From Isoetes taiwanensis (Eukaryota; Streptophyta; Lycopodiopsida; Isoetales; Isoetaceae): a stretch of DNA of 64,000 nt. Below the pieces are notes generated by a model. The model ran no database searches. It was given only the letters and a program-made list of their open reading frames with translations, and was not told the DNA's origin. The translations under genes and the position numbers were made by a program. The DNA is taken from NCBI GenBank assembly GCA_021234155.1, contig JAJEKV010000005.1, positions 5,809,216-5,873,215 of the forward strand, given 5' to 3'. This document shows positions 1-11,324 of this stretch, piece by piece (the stretch's first letter is position 1; each line of letters starts with the position of its first letter).

Positions 1-1818
1 GTGAGGCCATATGATGTTAATAAAATGCTAGTGAGCTATGGTTTATGATCTAGATATGGTACACTTAGTGATAGTGGAATAAACATATTGGATTATTAAA
101 ATAAGGAAATTACTAATTGTGAAACTCAGTTAACCTAAAGATACATATGAGCTCCAACTAGGGCGAACTTGATGGAATAAGCGGCCAGAGTAGCAGCAAC
201 ACGTGAACGAAAGGTACACAATGATATTTTCTAAAAAGTATGATTTCAGTTGGAGACGTGTCCTGTTTGCGGCTTGGAGTTCTTAGGTTAAGAACTGTCG
301 GTAACTTGGATATTTTGCTATGTATTTGGCATCTTGCCTGTTGGATGTTACATGATCCGCAATTTAGAGAAGTAGTCTGGCTTCTGGAAAAAGCATGGCA
401 GAAAGGTAGGCGGCTTAAACATGTCTACCACGAAGATATTGGCTCAGTAAGAGATAGCAAATGCTTGTGGGAAGAACCTCTTCCAATTTTGGAGGTAAAA
501 TGAGCAATAAAGGCTGCTCTGAGGCAGTAGTTAAGATTGATGATATAGATAAGCAGAAAGCTGGCGATGGTGCAACCAGTGCAGATGCTACTGTCAACAT
601 AAATATCATGGAAAATACAACGGCATGACGAAGTTCAAAGCAAGTCAAACAACCAGGAGCACAACCCTCAGGTTTGACTAGATAATGCTTTGCATCTTAT
701 TGATCTAACTAGCCTTAAACACAAATAATGATAGGCTTCTCTTAGACCTCTGCCTTGTTATGAATATATTTTCCTACTGAGTTTGCAAAGTGCTTAAGAA
801 ATGGTAGATCTACAGAAAAGGTTTACTTATGGTGAACTTCTCATTGTCTACACCTAGATTGAAAAAATCATTATACAATAGCATGGCCCAGTGGACTCTT
901 GTGTATGTACTGTTTCCTAGCTGCTTTAAGCATCTTAAATAGGTTGAGTACAGGGCTGTTAAATAAAATAGAAATAAGCATTCAACATATGTTGGATAGT
1001 AAGACAATTTGCTTAAGAGTATTGAGTATTTACGGTTATGCATGGTTTAACGGATACATATTACTTCAAATTGAGTTGAAGGTGATGGTCACAAGCTTAT
1101 ATTACTATAGATCTTCGTAAATACATACTGCATATACTTGGCAACCTGAATAATGTAAAAAACATAGTCATATTTCTGCTGGCTGGATCTCATAACTGTA
1201 CAGGCTATTTGCACCTCTTGGATTTCTGCACACTATGTGTGACCCATATTGAACTACCTACTCTATGTAATATTCTGTGCTTAGTCTTATTGCAAGGCTT
1301 TATTTTTGGACTGTTACCAGCTTGTTAGCAATAAGATCATTGAGTCTGATGGGCTCTTATAGACAGTATGGATATATATGCTGACCATTCCCCACATTTG
1401 TTTGTAACAAGCAGGGTGAAGGGGCATAAACCTAGAAGCTCTTATGACACCTGCTAGTAGCTTAGGCTTTTACCCATGTTCTTGGCTAACTGTCCTCTGG
1501 TTCTATTGCAGGTAACAGGAACTTCTACTCCCTGCTATGTTTTGTTCAAGAAATGGAAGATTGACGAAGTTCAGGATCGAATTTTTGATGATTGGACTTG
1601 ATCAATTCTCAAAATCTATGCTCTTTCAAAATGTAAAGCTGAGAGGCTGTTTTTTGACTAAATCATTTCAGTTAAATATAGCTTATTATAAAGCTAAAAT
1701 GTAAGTTGAATTGAACCTGTTCTCAGGTTATATCTAAAGTTTGCTGCATCATTCTTCACTTTCTGTTAATTTGTCACTACTATTGTCTTCTATATTACTT
1801 TTTTGAGTCTTTATTAAA
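1..1818 (+). repeat. Triplicated unit, copy A (left end cut by the window)
   Basis: This is nearly identical to 36585-38408 (copy B) and 46598-48902 (copy C). It holds an exon-like segment near 1512-1602: a polypyrimidine tract and CAG acceptor, then a frame reading TGTSTPCYVLFKKWKID and ending in TGA. I do not recognise the parent gene. The short reading frames elsewhere in the unit are not convincing. Compared with copy B it retains about 466 bp (59-524) that B lacks. Homology to B and C stops exactly at 1818, where a Helitron terminus begins. Confidence 0.85.
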
Positions 1819-1846
1819 CTAGTTATGGTGCCCGACGTTGCCGGGC
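1819..1846 (-). mobile_element. Helitron 3' terminus (minus strand)
   Basis: Read on the minus strand, a GC-rich hairpin (GCCCG, 7-nt loop, CGGGC; 1830-1846) is followed after seven bases by CTAG (1819-1822), and the next host base is T. This is the standard Helitron 3' end. Copies B and C of the surrounding repeat run uninterrupted through the same point as AAA|TGAT, so the insertion lies between A and T, as Helitrons do. I did not find the 5' end (TC) or the host sequence resuming on the other side. Confidence 0.8.
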
Positions 1847-4040
1847 TTTAGTAACAATTTGAAAAGGTTGTTGTTTTGGCTGGAGTGAACAATGTGGCTT
1901 GGAGGGGCAAGGGTTATATAGAGCAAGCCTTTAAGATTCATTGACAAAGTTAAACAACCATTGTACAAAAATCTCAGCTGATTGGGAACATCTTCTAGTG
2001 CGTTGTTTTTCATTATATGATATCTATACCAGAATGATGTTATGGTCAGGCATTGGTAGGCTTTAGCTACCTATAAAAATTTGTGTTGCAATGTGAAGGC
2101 AACAATAGCTAATGTGTTGTTTTTAATTTATGCATTTGTAGATGGAACAAATCTATTTATGTGGGAAACCAATGGTTGGAGAACATAAGATAATGGGGTT
2201 GAGAGGGAAGTGCATCAATGCAATGGGTTTGATTACGCCACAGAAGCATAATGATTAGAGAATTTTATGAATGCACCCCTCATTCCCAAGAAGAGCGAAG
2301 TACAAATCTTTAGTTAGCCATGCATTTTTGAAGTTACTTCTGGGTTAAATTATATTGTACTTCGTAATATGGTCTTATGAAATGTGATCATGTGTGTCTT
2401 GTACATGAGAGGTATGAACATATTTAATAGTCAAGTGATTTCTTAAGATAGATAGAGCAATTGATTTCGAAATTGAAGGTATTATCAACAATACTCAAGA
2501 CCTCCTAAGTTATTGGCCTCATACTTACGAACTGTTACTTATAAGTGTATCCTTTAAAAATTCACCCCAATATGGGTCTAATGCTAATTTACCCTAACTG
2601 GGTCTAGAATTATTCGTCTCAACACTCCACGCAATAAATGAAATGAGGATATATATTGAATGTCTACTCAAATATAGTTTTGTATTTATTTCTTGGAATA
2701 GTGTAATTGTTAGCCTTATACATGTCTAATTCTAATTCATACAGTAAATAAGAAAATCATGTTTATTCAATGTGTATCCAAGCGAGTCAATTTGTATGGC
2801 CTATTTGCTGCTAAAGTTGTTTATGAAATAGCTAATAATGTTGCATGCTTTCAATTCCTCAAAAGACTGTTTCCACATTGTTATAATGCAGTCGTCTCCA
2901 CTACTACATGCTTGAAATGTTCAGTCGTCTCGACTACTACATGCTTGAAATGTTCATTCGGCGCTAGATGTGAAGGCTTGATCTTAGATAAACACGCACT
3001 ATTCCAAAGAAAGCCTGAAAAGTGAATGTGACGTATATGCTACATGTTGGATAAATTTCAAAGCGTAAACATAACAAACAAAATAGAGTGCCCTGCAAGA
3101 TTTTCTACTGTGTGAACAATAAAATGAGAGAACTAAATTCATTGATGTGGCATAAGTTTGCATTAAATCAGTACATATGCCCAAAATGTTCATATATGTG
3201 CAGCCTGTAGGTAGACAATGTGTAACCTTTCAACAAAGGAATGATCAATAACTATGGAAAGTTGGCCACATCATTCTAGATTGTTGAAAAGAAAGCTTGA
3301 CAATTTGTTTTAGACTTGTATCTTGACAATAATAATGTTACTACTGCTCCAAAGAAGTGTGAAACCACATTCTGCTGAAACCGTTGTTCATGTATGCATG
3401 TTACTGCTTCTTTAGACGAAATCAAGTTGTAAAGTGTGCAAATCGAACATAACACTTTGTAGAATGCATTGATACTGATTTGGGAACTGCTTTAGAAAGA
3501 ATGCCTGAAGGTTTTCCACTGCATAAGATATTGCTAAATACTGCTCATATGGACATGCATGCTATAATGTAATAGGGATGGTTGGTCTTAAGCAATGTCA
3601 CAGACTGAACTACTACCAACTGCAAGATGGTTTGTTAAATGTAACATCATAACTCATAATACAACCAAGAGCCTTACAGTGATATTGCCATTCTCAAAGA
3701 CTGGAAATATGTGCATTTTAGAGATTAAGAATTCTAGAAGCCAGTTTTTGTCTTTGCTTCTTTCTTCCCCTGTAAAGAGATAAAAAAAGAGCTGGCTAGC
3801 TTTTGCAAAAGGGCATGGGTAAATCTGCGGCTCACCACAAAGTTGCCAATGTCTTTTTCCTCACGTATAAGCCCCATGTGATGTAAGTGTCCTGTAAAAG
3901 TCAGATGGAGCTCAAATTATAGTCATAAGGAACTTCAATTATAGTCTTGATTGAGAAAGTAAACAGAGTAAAACCTCCAAATATTGCTTACCAGCAATAC
4001 GACGAATCAAATATCCTTTAGCAGTATGAATGTCTAGCCA
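1847..4040. other. No gene recognised; presumed Helitron interior
   Basis: AT-rich sequence with only short unconvincing reading frames. It contains a 32-bp tandem duplication near 2889-2953 (unit with CTACTACATGCTTGAAATG). It lies directly inside the Helitron 3' end, so it may be element body or captured sequence. Confidence 0.4.
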
Positions 4041-5153
4041 TCATGCATACAAAAAGATTTGACATATGCTACCAATTTGACATATGCCAAAGTGTGATAC
4101 AGTGATCAGGTTATCCTTTGCTTCTTTGTTCAAAGTTGGCCACTCATTATCAGGATAAGACTTCATAAATTGCGCTAAAGCCATAAGCCAACCAAGTGAT
4201 TCAAGCTTGATACCCTGGCTAGAATGGGTATGCAAACCTTGTGATATTACTATAATTGCTCATTGAAGCAATCCAAAAACTTCCCGTGATAACCATGACT
4301 ATTCCTGAGTTCATTCGACAAACTACCATCTCTGGACAGATTAGTAAGGCTGCATGCCTGTGTCGAAATTATAAGACAGCTTAGCCTCCTTAGTGCATGA
4401 ACTAATGCAAGCTGAAGGTCAGGATACCATTTCAAAGGTGCTTCAAATGGGTTCAATTTCTCCAGTAGAAAATCCTTTAGTTCTATAGCCTGAAAAATTT
4501 GTGGATGAAATCCGTTACCTGTATGTTCATCTGCACGGCCATCCATCTTCATTGTACACTGATTTGACCTAAGACAAACACTTCCAAGCAGAGAAACAAT
4601 GTAACCTGAACAATGCTATAACTTCATGTTGGGACAGATCATGGGCCTGAGAAACCTCATTAAACTCTAATGACAATTGCACAAAGGAATTTCCCTCCCT
4701 ATATGCACTGAATAAGAACTTGCTTAAATAGCTCCGTTCTTAAGCATTTTGAGGCTTCCAAAGAGACTGCACCAGTGGGATGTCGCAGAAGGGATAAATA
4801 AGTTGTGGCAACAGCATTAGCTACTGCACGGTTTGGGTGCAGTCTTAATTTCGAAAAGGGGCAATCTATTTTAAGAAGCTTCATGGATCCAGAAGGCATA
4901 AAGAAGATCCCCTGGAGACTATTATCTTTAAATTCATCTTCAACAAACTTTGTATCTGTGCTGATGTTAGGGGTGGTGTAATGGAACCAGGCATCAGACC
5001 AATGGTGGCACAAATGCTTTCAGGTGCCACCTTCTCAAGTATTATGTCCATTGCTATAGCATAAAATTCTGCAAAGTTGCCTTTCAATGTGTCTGCAAGA
5101 AGAACCACAATTTGAGCAGATTGCATAGTCCATGTCAGATCACCAAACTTCTT
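4041..5153 (-). pseudogene. HEAT-repeat-like gene remnant, possibly SMG1-related (downstream part)
   Basis: Exon-like minus-strand blocks carry helical, HEAT-like sequence. A block at about 5030-5153 begins KFGDLTWTMQSAQIVVLLAD. It continues, after a frame change near 4960-5010, into a block with HPNRAVANAVATTYLSLLRHP and EASKCLRTELFKQV (about 4700-4860). Further blocks follow at about 4250-4552 (LNPFEAPLKWYPDLQLALVHALRRL) and 4041-4235 (GIKLESLGWLMALAQF). Intron-like gaps separate them. The frame break and the LINE at 5154-6632 show that it is dead. The helical repeats recall the N-terminal HEAT region of PIKK proteins such as SMG1. That family call comes from memory and is weak; it could be another HEAT protein. 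Confidence 0.4.
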
Positions 5154-6632
5154 GTTTGGGCTTTACATTGATCAATTGGAGAGCTGGCTTGCTGATAATG
5201 GGGGCGATGGAGCTCACCTTCTCTATCAGATCATCATACAATTAATATATGCTGATGATATGGACCTCCTAGCTTACACACCAGCAGACATGCAACGACA
5301 TCTCGATGCCCTGGACACATTCTGCCAAGCGACTGATATGCGTGTCAACCTGGCCAAGACTAAGGTGGTTTTCATATCATCTTCACGTCAGCCGAGGATC
5401 CCCTCCTTCAGTTACCAAGGCCAGAATGTGGAAGTTGCATCCACATACAAGTATTTGGGAGTGGAGTTTCCTTCTACTATGCACTGGGACACATCCATAC
5501 GACTACGAGTGACTAGCAGTTTGGAAGGCACTATATGCAATGCAAAACAATAGTCATAGAGCGGAGTTGTATGATTGGGCCCATCATCACACTGCTCAAG
5601 GTCTTAGTAGAGCCCCCTTTTTATACGGGGTGGAAGTATGGGGCCCAATAGTATCACTTGCTACTTGAATGACTTGGAGCAGTCCGTAAAGCCTTCTTAG
5701 TAACGAGCACTAGGGGTGAAGTCCACGGTCCCATATCAAATTCTACCGCGAGAGACAGATTCTTGCCTCTTCGTGAGGGCGGCCCTTGATCGCCACTTTG
5801 TCTATTTTCGAAGGTAATTAATATGGACGATGCTCGTCTCCCTAAACTAGCTTATATCATGGCAATAGGGCCTTGGCGCCAAGGCCCGCTTTGGAGGGAA
5901 AAGAGAGCTCAATGGTTGGCTAGATGGAATGTGCGGGAGCACGAGGTGCATACATGTGCAAACAGAGGCGGTCGCCATAGCTTGAGGCAATATTTTGATG
6001 CTTGCTTCCTCGGCAAGCTTTGGGATGCCAATGCCCTTGAACACGCCAAGACAAAGACACTATCGGTATACATAAATCCCACATTGGAACGAGGCCCGAA
6101 TGTTACATGCGTACCCATTTGCCCATGAAAAGGCGGAGACTCATTGCCTCCATTCGCATTGGGGCACATCATCTTCGAATTGAGGCGGGCGATGGATTGG
6201 TGAGCCACGCCAGACGTGCTCTCAATCTTTGCCAAATGGGAGTCATTGAGGATGAATCTCATACCCTTCAAAGTTGCCCAAAGATATGATCAAATTCAAC
6301 GCCGCTATGCCGAGTTGTTCGTGCCCGCCACCGTTACATGTGACATTGAGCACGAAGATCCGTGACGGGTCTTTGGGATCATACCTTCAGGAGGTTATGG
6401 ACATGCGAGATCAGCTATGTCCTCGGGCACACACTTGACATGTATATATACATTGATGTATACTTGTATAGTTTGACAGCATTCTTATTACTGCCACGGT
6501 TTTTCCCTCGAAAACCCTTCGGGGCGGGGGTTTTTTAACCCGGACAGTAATAAGTTTGCTGCGCTCCTTGTGGGTCCCATAGGCCGATTGGCCTCAGTGG
6601 ACGATAAAAAATCATTCTCATTCTCATTCTCA
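5154..6632 (+). mobile_element. 5'-truncated non-LTR retrotransposon (LINE) with hexamer tail
   Basis: The 3' half of a LINE ORF2 without a 5' end. The reverse transcriptase palm has an intact YADD (LIYADDMDLLAYTPADMQRH, about 5245-5305), and the thumb motif TYKYLGVEF follows near 5445. Later pieces in shifting frames (5823-6290) give the LINE C-terminal region with RRRLIASIRIGAHHLRIEAG, GVIEDESHTLQSCPK and a YDQIQRRYAELF-like motif. The 3' end is GC-rich and followed by CATTCT repeats (6613-6636) instead of poly(A). TTCTT flanks both sides (5149-5153, 6633-6637) and is a plausible short target duplication, because removing the element restores the host frame. A 3' fragment of the same family lies at 34728-35110. 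Confidence 0.8.
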
Positions 6633-6830
6633 TTCTTATTGACACTTGCAAAGCAGGAAAGCAATCGAGGCTGAATTTCTTTAAGTGGCTGTAAAAAGAT
6701 ATCAATATTTCCAGCTTCTACTGCACCAAGCGTAGAAGCATGAAAAACAGCTAGAAAGCAAGAAGCCAATGCCAGCAACCTATGTTTCTGCTGTGGAATA
6801 CTCAAGGCCACATCTACATTTAGAGGTTGG
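6633..6830 (-). pseudogene. HEAT-repeat-like gene remnant (upstream exon, split by LINE)
   Basis: The minus-strand frame reads LNVDVALSIPQQKHRLLALA, then SCFLAVFHASTLGAV, and ends PRLLSCFASVNK at the LINE tail. Taking out 5154-6632 with one copy of TTCTT joins SVNK directly to KFGDLTW at 5153, so both sides are one exon. Parent assignment as for 4041-5153. Confidence 0.45.
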
Positions 6831-7459
6831 CTTAAGACTGGCCTCTATGGATATGTCGCCTTAGGTGTCACGTACCAAAGAAATAGAAATGTTAATTCAC
6901 CTGACGTAAATCCTGCGTTGTAGCAGAACAGAAGATACTTGGTAAAAGAATGGACAACATACTGGGGCTTAACTTGAAAAACATGAATTATGAATAGCGG
7001 CATCTCACCAAATGTTTTTTGATATTGGATGAAGGCCGCATGGTCTTTACCACTCCATCCTAGCTTTTATTCAGGCGTGGTACATATGAGGATGAAGATG
7101 AAATATGGCATATTATGTTCATATGCCAGCCGAAGAAAAAGGGAGCTTAATCCTTGCCTCTTGTTAGTCTTCTTCTTCATCCTTCAGATTCGCCTTTGCT
7201 CTCTTGCCCGTGTGCATACCTAAAAGCAACAGGGAGGGTATTTTTGCGCAAGATTTTGAAATGAGAATCATTGTTTTGCATGGCTCTTGGAACAATATTC
7301 TAAACTCTTTTTAAGAAATGGCTGGAAACTAAATATGAGATTGAGAAGATCTCCATGCCTTCTTATCCTACCCTAGTCATGAAAATATAGTTCACACGGT
7401 AACAAACATCCTGAAATTAATTGCAAACTATGCTTTGCTTTGCCTATTAGAGTTGAAAG
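6831..7459. other. No gene recognised
   Basis: Unique AT-rich sequence. Only one short reading frame (7029-7223), without recognisable motifs. Confidence 0.4.
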
Positions 7460-7670
7460 AATGTCATATGTCATAATTCAAGTCTGACATAATATATAAT
7501 TTAGTGACATATATGACATATTCATATGTCATATATAACACATGTCTCAAATGTCATAAGCCAGACCTGACGACACTACTACTAATAATATATGTAGTTT
7601 TGTAATGACATATATGACATATATACGTCTCACATATGTCATAAGTATATGTCACATAATGACAATGACA
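7460..7670. repeat. TATGACATA / TATGTCATA palindrome cluster
   Basis: The word ATGACATAT recurs many times in both orientations over about 200 bp. It includes a perfect 11-bp inverted repeat with a 2-base spacer (7511-7521 and 7524-7534). It resembles the end of a foldback or MITE-type element, but I could not define termini. Confidence 0.5.
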
Positions 7671-7825
7671 AATATAACATATGCATAGTTAATATTAGAA
7701 ACGACAATGATGGGCATAAGCTGAGAACCTGTAAATGGATATATATCGTAGTAATGAAGAAAAGAGCATTAATAATGCAAAGGTACTCCATTGTTAAAAA
7801 ATTCAGCATCCTATCTAATCTTCGC

Positions 7826-8140
7826 CATTCCCCGTTTTTCCTTTTTTTTTTCCCATTTTCCCCTTCTTTTGCTTCCTCTTTTCCCCTTCCGGTTCCTCCC
7901 GTTTTCCCTTTTTTCCTCTCCATTTTTCCCTTCCCCCTTACCCTTTTTCCCCTTCGCATTTTCGTTTTCAATTTTTCCATTTTACAGGTTTCCCTCCCCC
8001 TTTTCCCCTTTTTCCCATTCCTTTTTTTACGGTCGTATTTAGTGAATCTCAGTCATCGTCCTTTTTCTCTTCCCTCTTTCCCTTTTCTTTTTGCCTTTTG
8101 ATCTTTTGCCTTCTTTCACTTTTACCCTCCCTTTTCCTTT
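7826..8140 (+). repeat. Homopyrimidine tract, about 300 bp
   Basis: Nearly pure C/T on the plus strand, in blocks of CCCTTTTTCC type with very few purines. Long open frames here (7649-8101 plus, 7639-7980 minus) are composition artefacts. The tract ends about 90 bp before the MULE target site. Confidence 0.9.
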
Positions 8141-8239
8141 TTGGATTGCCCGAAGGGCATACCCTAGGGATGTTAGTGAAGGAGATGGAATATATGCAAA
8201 ATATTCCAAACAGATAGTGGAGATATTATTAGATAAATA

Positions 8240-9704
8240 CGATGACATTATCTGCGCCCGATCTGGGTTAGAAAATTGAGAGCGGAAACCTAGATTGGGT
8301 TCATGTGTGGAAACCTAGAGTGGTTAATGGAAACTATTCTAGGTTTCCAGTAAAAGATACTGCTCTAGGTTTCCTTCGGATCCATTAATTGCCAGGTAAG
8401 AGGGCTTTAAATGGTCTTCTTTAAATTGCCATTTAAGGCAAGAAACTTACAAGATTTGCATGAATTTCGTTGCATCATTCTTCTGGCGGCAAAAATTGAG
8501 CTCAGAAAGAAGGATGGGACCAGTGGAAGCAGCACACAGCGGTATTTTGTCGGAATTTTGTGGTAAGATTTCTTGGTAAGGGTCGGTCGGGCTTTGTTGA
8601 AGCTTAAGGGGCCAGATTTCCGAAGCATAGGCATCTGAGCTTACCGCCATCGGTCTGCGAGATCCATACCCATATATGAAACGTCTGCATTTGCTTGAAA
8701 ACAGGGGAAAATAGGGGCTATGTCGGATTGATGATGGCGTTGCATGCTCGATGTATCTGTTGCCACTGTAAATCAAGCTGCTCGTAGAAGGGAGTTTGGT
8801 CACATAATGCAGGATACTCTTAAAATACAAAATTATGTTCAGGAAAGTCTTAAACAGCCATAAACAAGGCGAGATCCATAGCCATGCAAAAGGTCTGCGA
8901 GAGCCACCCGGATTTTTTGAATCAGAAATTTTTCGAACCTCAAGGTCGGATGCATGAAGCTTCAGTTCATTGCAGTTCTCCAGTTTCAAAATTTTCACGC
9001 AGACCGGATTCCTTGGTATAGTTTTCTAGATTTCATACCAACATAACTTGGTTTTTCAATGTATTCTGAAAGAAATTCCTTGCCTTTTTAATGTCCCTAA
9101 ATGTCTTATGAACAAAATTCCTTGCAAATCAAGAATGGAGTATTGTTATAGTGGTCCATGCTGGAACATGAAGCTCTTCCAGAGAATTTGAAGACGAAGG
9201 AGGCATTCCTTGTAAGAAACCAGCAGAGAATCACACCTCCACAATAAAAAATAAATTCAAAGACGCTCTTTTTTCATGGTGGTGCAAAACGCGTGTGCAT
9301 CTCGAATAGTGCGATGGAGTGTGGGAGTGGCCTCGATGTCCGTGAAAGAATCGATGGCATAATTGTCTTTCTTTATTGCAATGCCCGTACGTGAAAGATT
9401 CGGTGGCAGGACGGATTTATTGCTACCAGGGGAAACCTAGGTGGGTTTTTCCAAAGTGAAAGCTATATAGGTTTTATTCGATGGAAACCTAGACTCGTTA
9501 CCCTTGAAGGAAACCTAGAAAGGATTATGTGGAAACCTAGGGTAGGTTCCACACCAATGGAAACCTAGAGTAGTTTGTTGGAAACCTAGAATGGTTCTAT
9601 GGAAAACCTAGAGTAGTTTTATGGAACCAAGTCTAGGTTTCCATCAAAAACCTCTCTAGGTTTCAACAAGGTCCAACCCAGATCGGGCATAGATGGAACC
9701 ATCG
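8240..9704. mobile_element. Non-autonomous Mutator-like element, complete with 9-bp target duplication
   Basis: Exact 9-bp direct repeats AGATAAATA flank the element (8231-8239, 9705-9713). The termini are about 30-bp inverted repeats starting CGATG and ending GCCCGATCTGGGTT, with about seven mismatches clustered in two places. Just inside both ends are about 13 copies of GGAAACCTAG or its complement (8283-8373 and 9430-9660). A 9-bp duplication with long inverted repeats is the Mutator signature. No transposase is present. A 183-codon minus frame (8447-8998) fills part of the interior; I do not recognise it, and it may be captured sequence. Confidence 0.85.
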
Positions 9705-9713
9705 AGATAAATA

Positions 9714-10503
9714 CTTACAACTTACACTTACAACTATTATAGCTCTTATAATCCCTTTATTAAGAACATGAAACTAATTGACTCACCAATCAATTTATAT
9801 AAAAATTTATGCACAATTCACAATCTCTAACTTTTTTGAGATACAACGTTTTTTAGATAATGAGATCAAACATCATTGGTGTTGCTAAAGATACCATTAT
9901 TCTTTTCATCTTTAAATGCTACACTATTTATGTTCAAGTATATTTAGATTGATAATATTTAAGAGCTTGATATGGACCACAACATTTCAAAAAATTCCTA
10001 GTATGTTACATAACGAATTTATCATATTTTTTTTAATAAATACATATATATTAGATCCTTAATCTTAATCTCCATCATGTTAGATTAATTTTTATAGCAA
10101 TTATATTAAATACATATCTACTAGATGTTAATTTTGATCCCGCCATACGAGATTAATATTTGTAGCAACAAACTCTTGTTGTACTATTTGTAGCAACAAC
10201 CATATTCTACACTTCTGTTAGTACCGGGTTTATTCATTGCTAGTGTTGGTTTGATGGACATACTTGCCCACCCCAGGCATAACCTTTGCCACCATGTTTG
10301 CCTTTGCAGTTGTGCGATGATGCCCTTAAGCCTTCCCAATGGTGCAATAACGACAGTTGGTATTGTCTTGAGGATCGCAATTGTGCCCTTGTCCCAAGGG
10401 CGGATGTACTACAGAAGGAGGTGGAGGAGATGGTGGAGATGACGATGGAATCGCATTCTTCTCAAACGTACCTTTACGTTCATTAAGGTGTGGAGCCTAA
10501 ATG
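9714..10503. other. AT-rich sequence, no gene recognised
   Basis: Very AT-rich to about 10200, with two copies of an ACATAT-TACTAGAT-containing segment near 10040-10130. Overlapping plus frames at 10251-10486 are slightly more GC-rich and have no motif I recognise. Confidence 0.4.
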
Positions 10504-11324
10504 CATGGAAAAAATTAGTGGCTATTAATAGCCAAATGGCGATTTTTAGGGGGTCTAGACAATTTTTGCGGCGAATTTTATGAAGGGGAGTTTCTTTTAA
10601 AAAAATAAAAAATAGCCATAGTTAAAACAAATACTCCATTATTTTTTTAGGATTAGCCAAACTATTTTTCCCATTTTTCTTAAAGAAAAAGAGATTAGCC
10701 TTTCTTTATATTACAATATTTATATATTAAATAATTAATAGCCAAACAAAAATAAATTCTTATTATAGACTTTTACACATCATCACCTACCATCATCAAT
10801 AATAATAGTTTTTCAAACTATGAATTTCTATTATATATACCACAAATGTATCCTCAAAAAAGAATTGTAAGAAATGGTCAAGATCCCTCTAGATGCCCGA
10901 GTTAGTTGCATAACGTCTTCCTTCAAGGTTAGAGATAAGTGCAATTTGATCACAATATCTAGAAGGCGTTGTTGCATTAACTGTAGTTCAGACTATGGAT
11001 GTTATAAGCTATGTTGTGAGCTTCTGTTAAAAGTTTTTTAATATTCTTGTATGTTCCTTGATTGTTGACTATTATTTGTAATTGCAGTACAATATATTTA
11101 AAGCTAAAAATTTTGAATTTACACCTTTTTTTTTTAGCTAGAAAAAATAGTCAAGTAAAAGTTTATAGTAGATAATTTAAAAGTCTCGCCAAGTCCAAAT
11201 ACATATAAATGTAATAATAATAATAACTTTAGCCAAATGTATATCATAAAATACTGTAAAATTTTGAAAAATAGCCAAACCGTTTTTTATATAAAAATAT
11301 ATAGTATGCTTAATTTTTTCCCTA
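10504..11324. mobile_element. hAT-type non-autonomous element, older copy
   Basis: The left end CATGGAAAAAATTAGTGGCT matches the terminal repeat of the hAT element at 53039-53769. The right end, read inverted, is TAGGGAAAAAATTAAGC. Flanking octamers are CCTAAATG (10496-10503) and CCTGAATG (11325-11332), a 7/8 match that fits an aged 8-bp hAT target duplication. Subterminal TAGCCA/TGGCTA words recur throughout, as in the 53-kb copy. No transposase. Confidence 0.6.

Noticed and set aside
810-1120. Short frames conserved in copies A, B and C (plus and minus)
   Set aside because: Conservation reflects the near-identity of the duplicated DNA. Substitutions show no protein-level constraint, and the frames overlap on opposite strands.
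7639-8101. Long overlapping frames on both strands
   Set aside because: Produced by the homopyrimidine tract; amino-acid content is Phe/Pro/Ser/Leu on one strand and Lys/Glu/Gly/Arg on the other.
8447-8998. 183-codon minus frame as a real gene
   Set aside because: No known motif, no splice or promoter support, and it lies inside a non-autonomous transposon; noted only as possible captured sequence.
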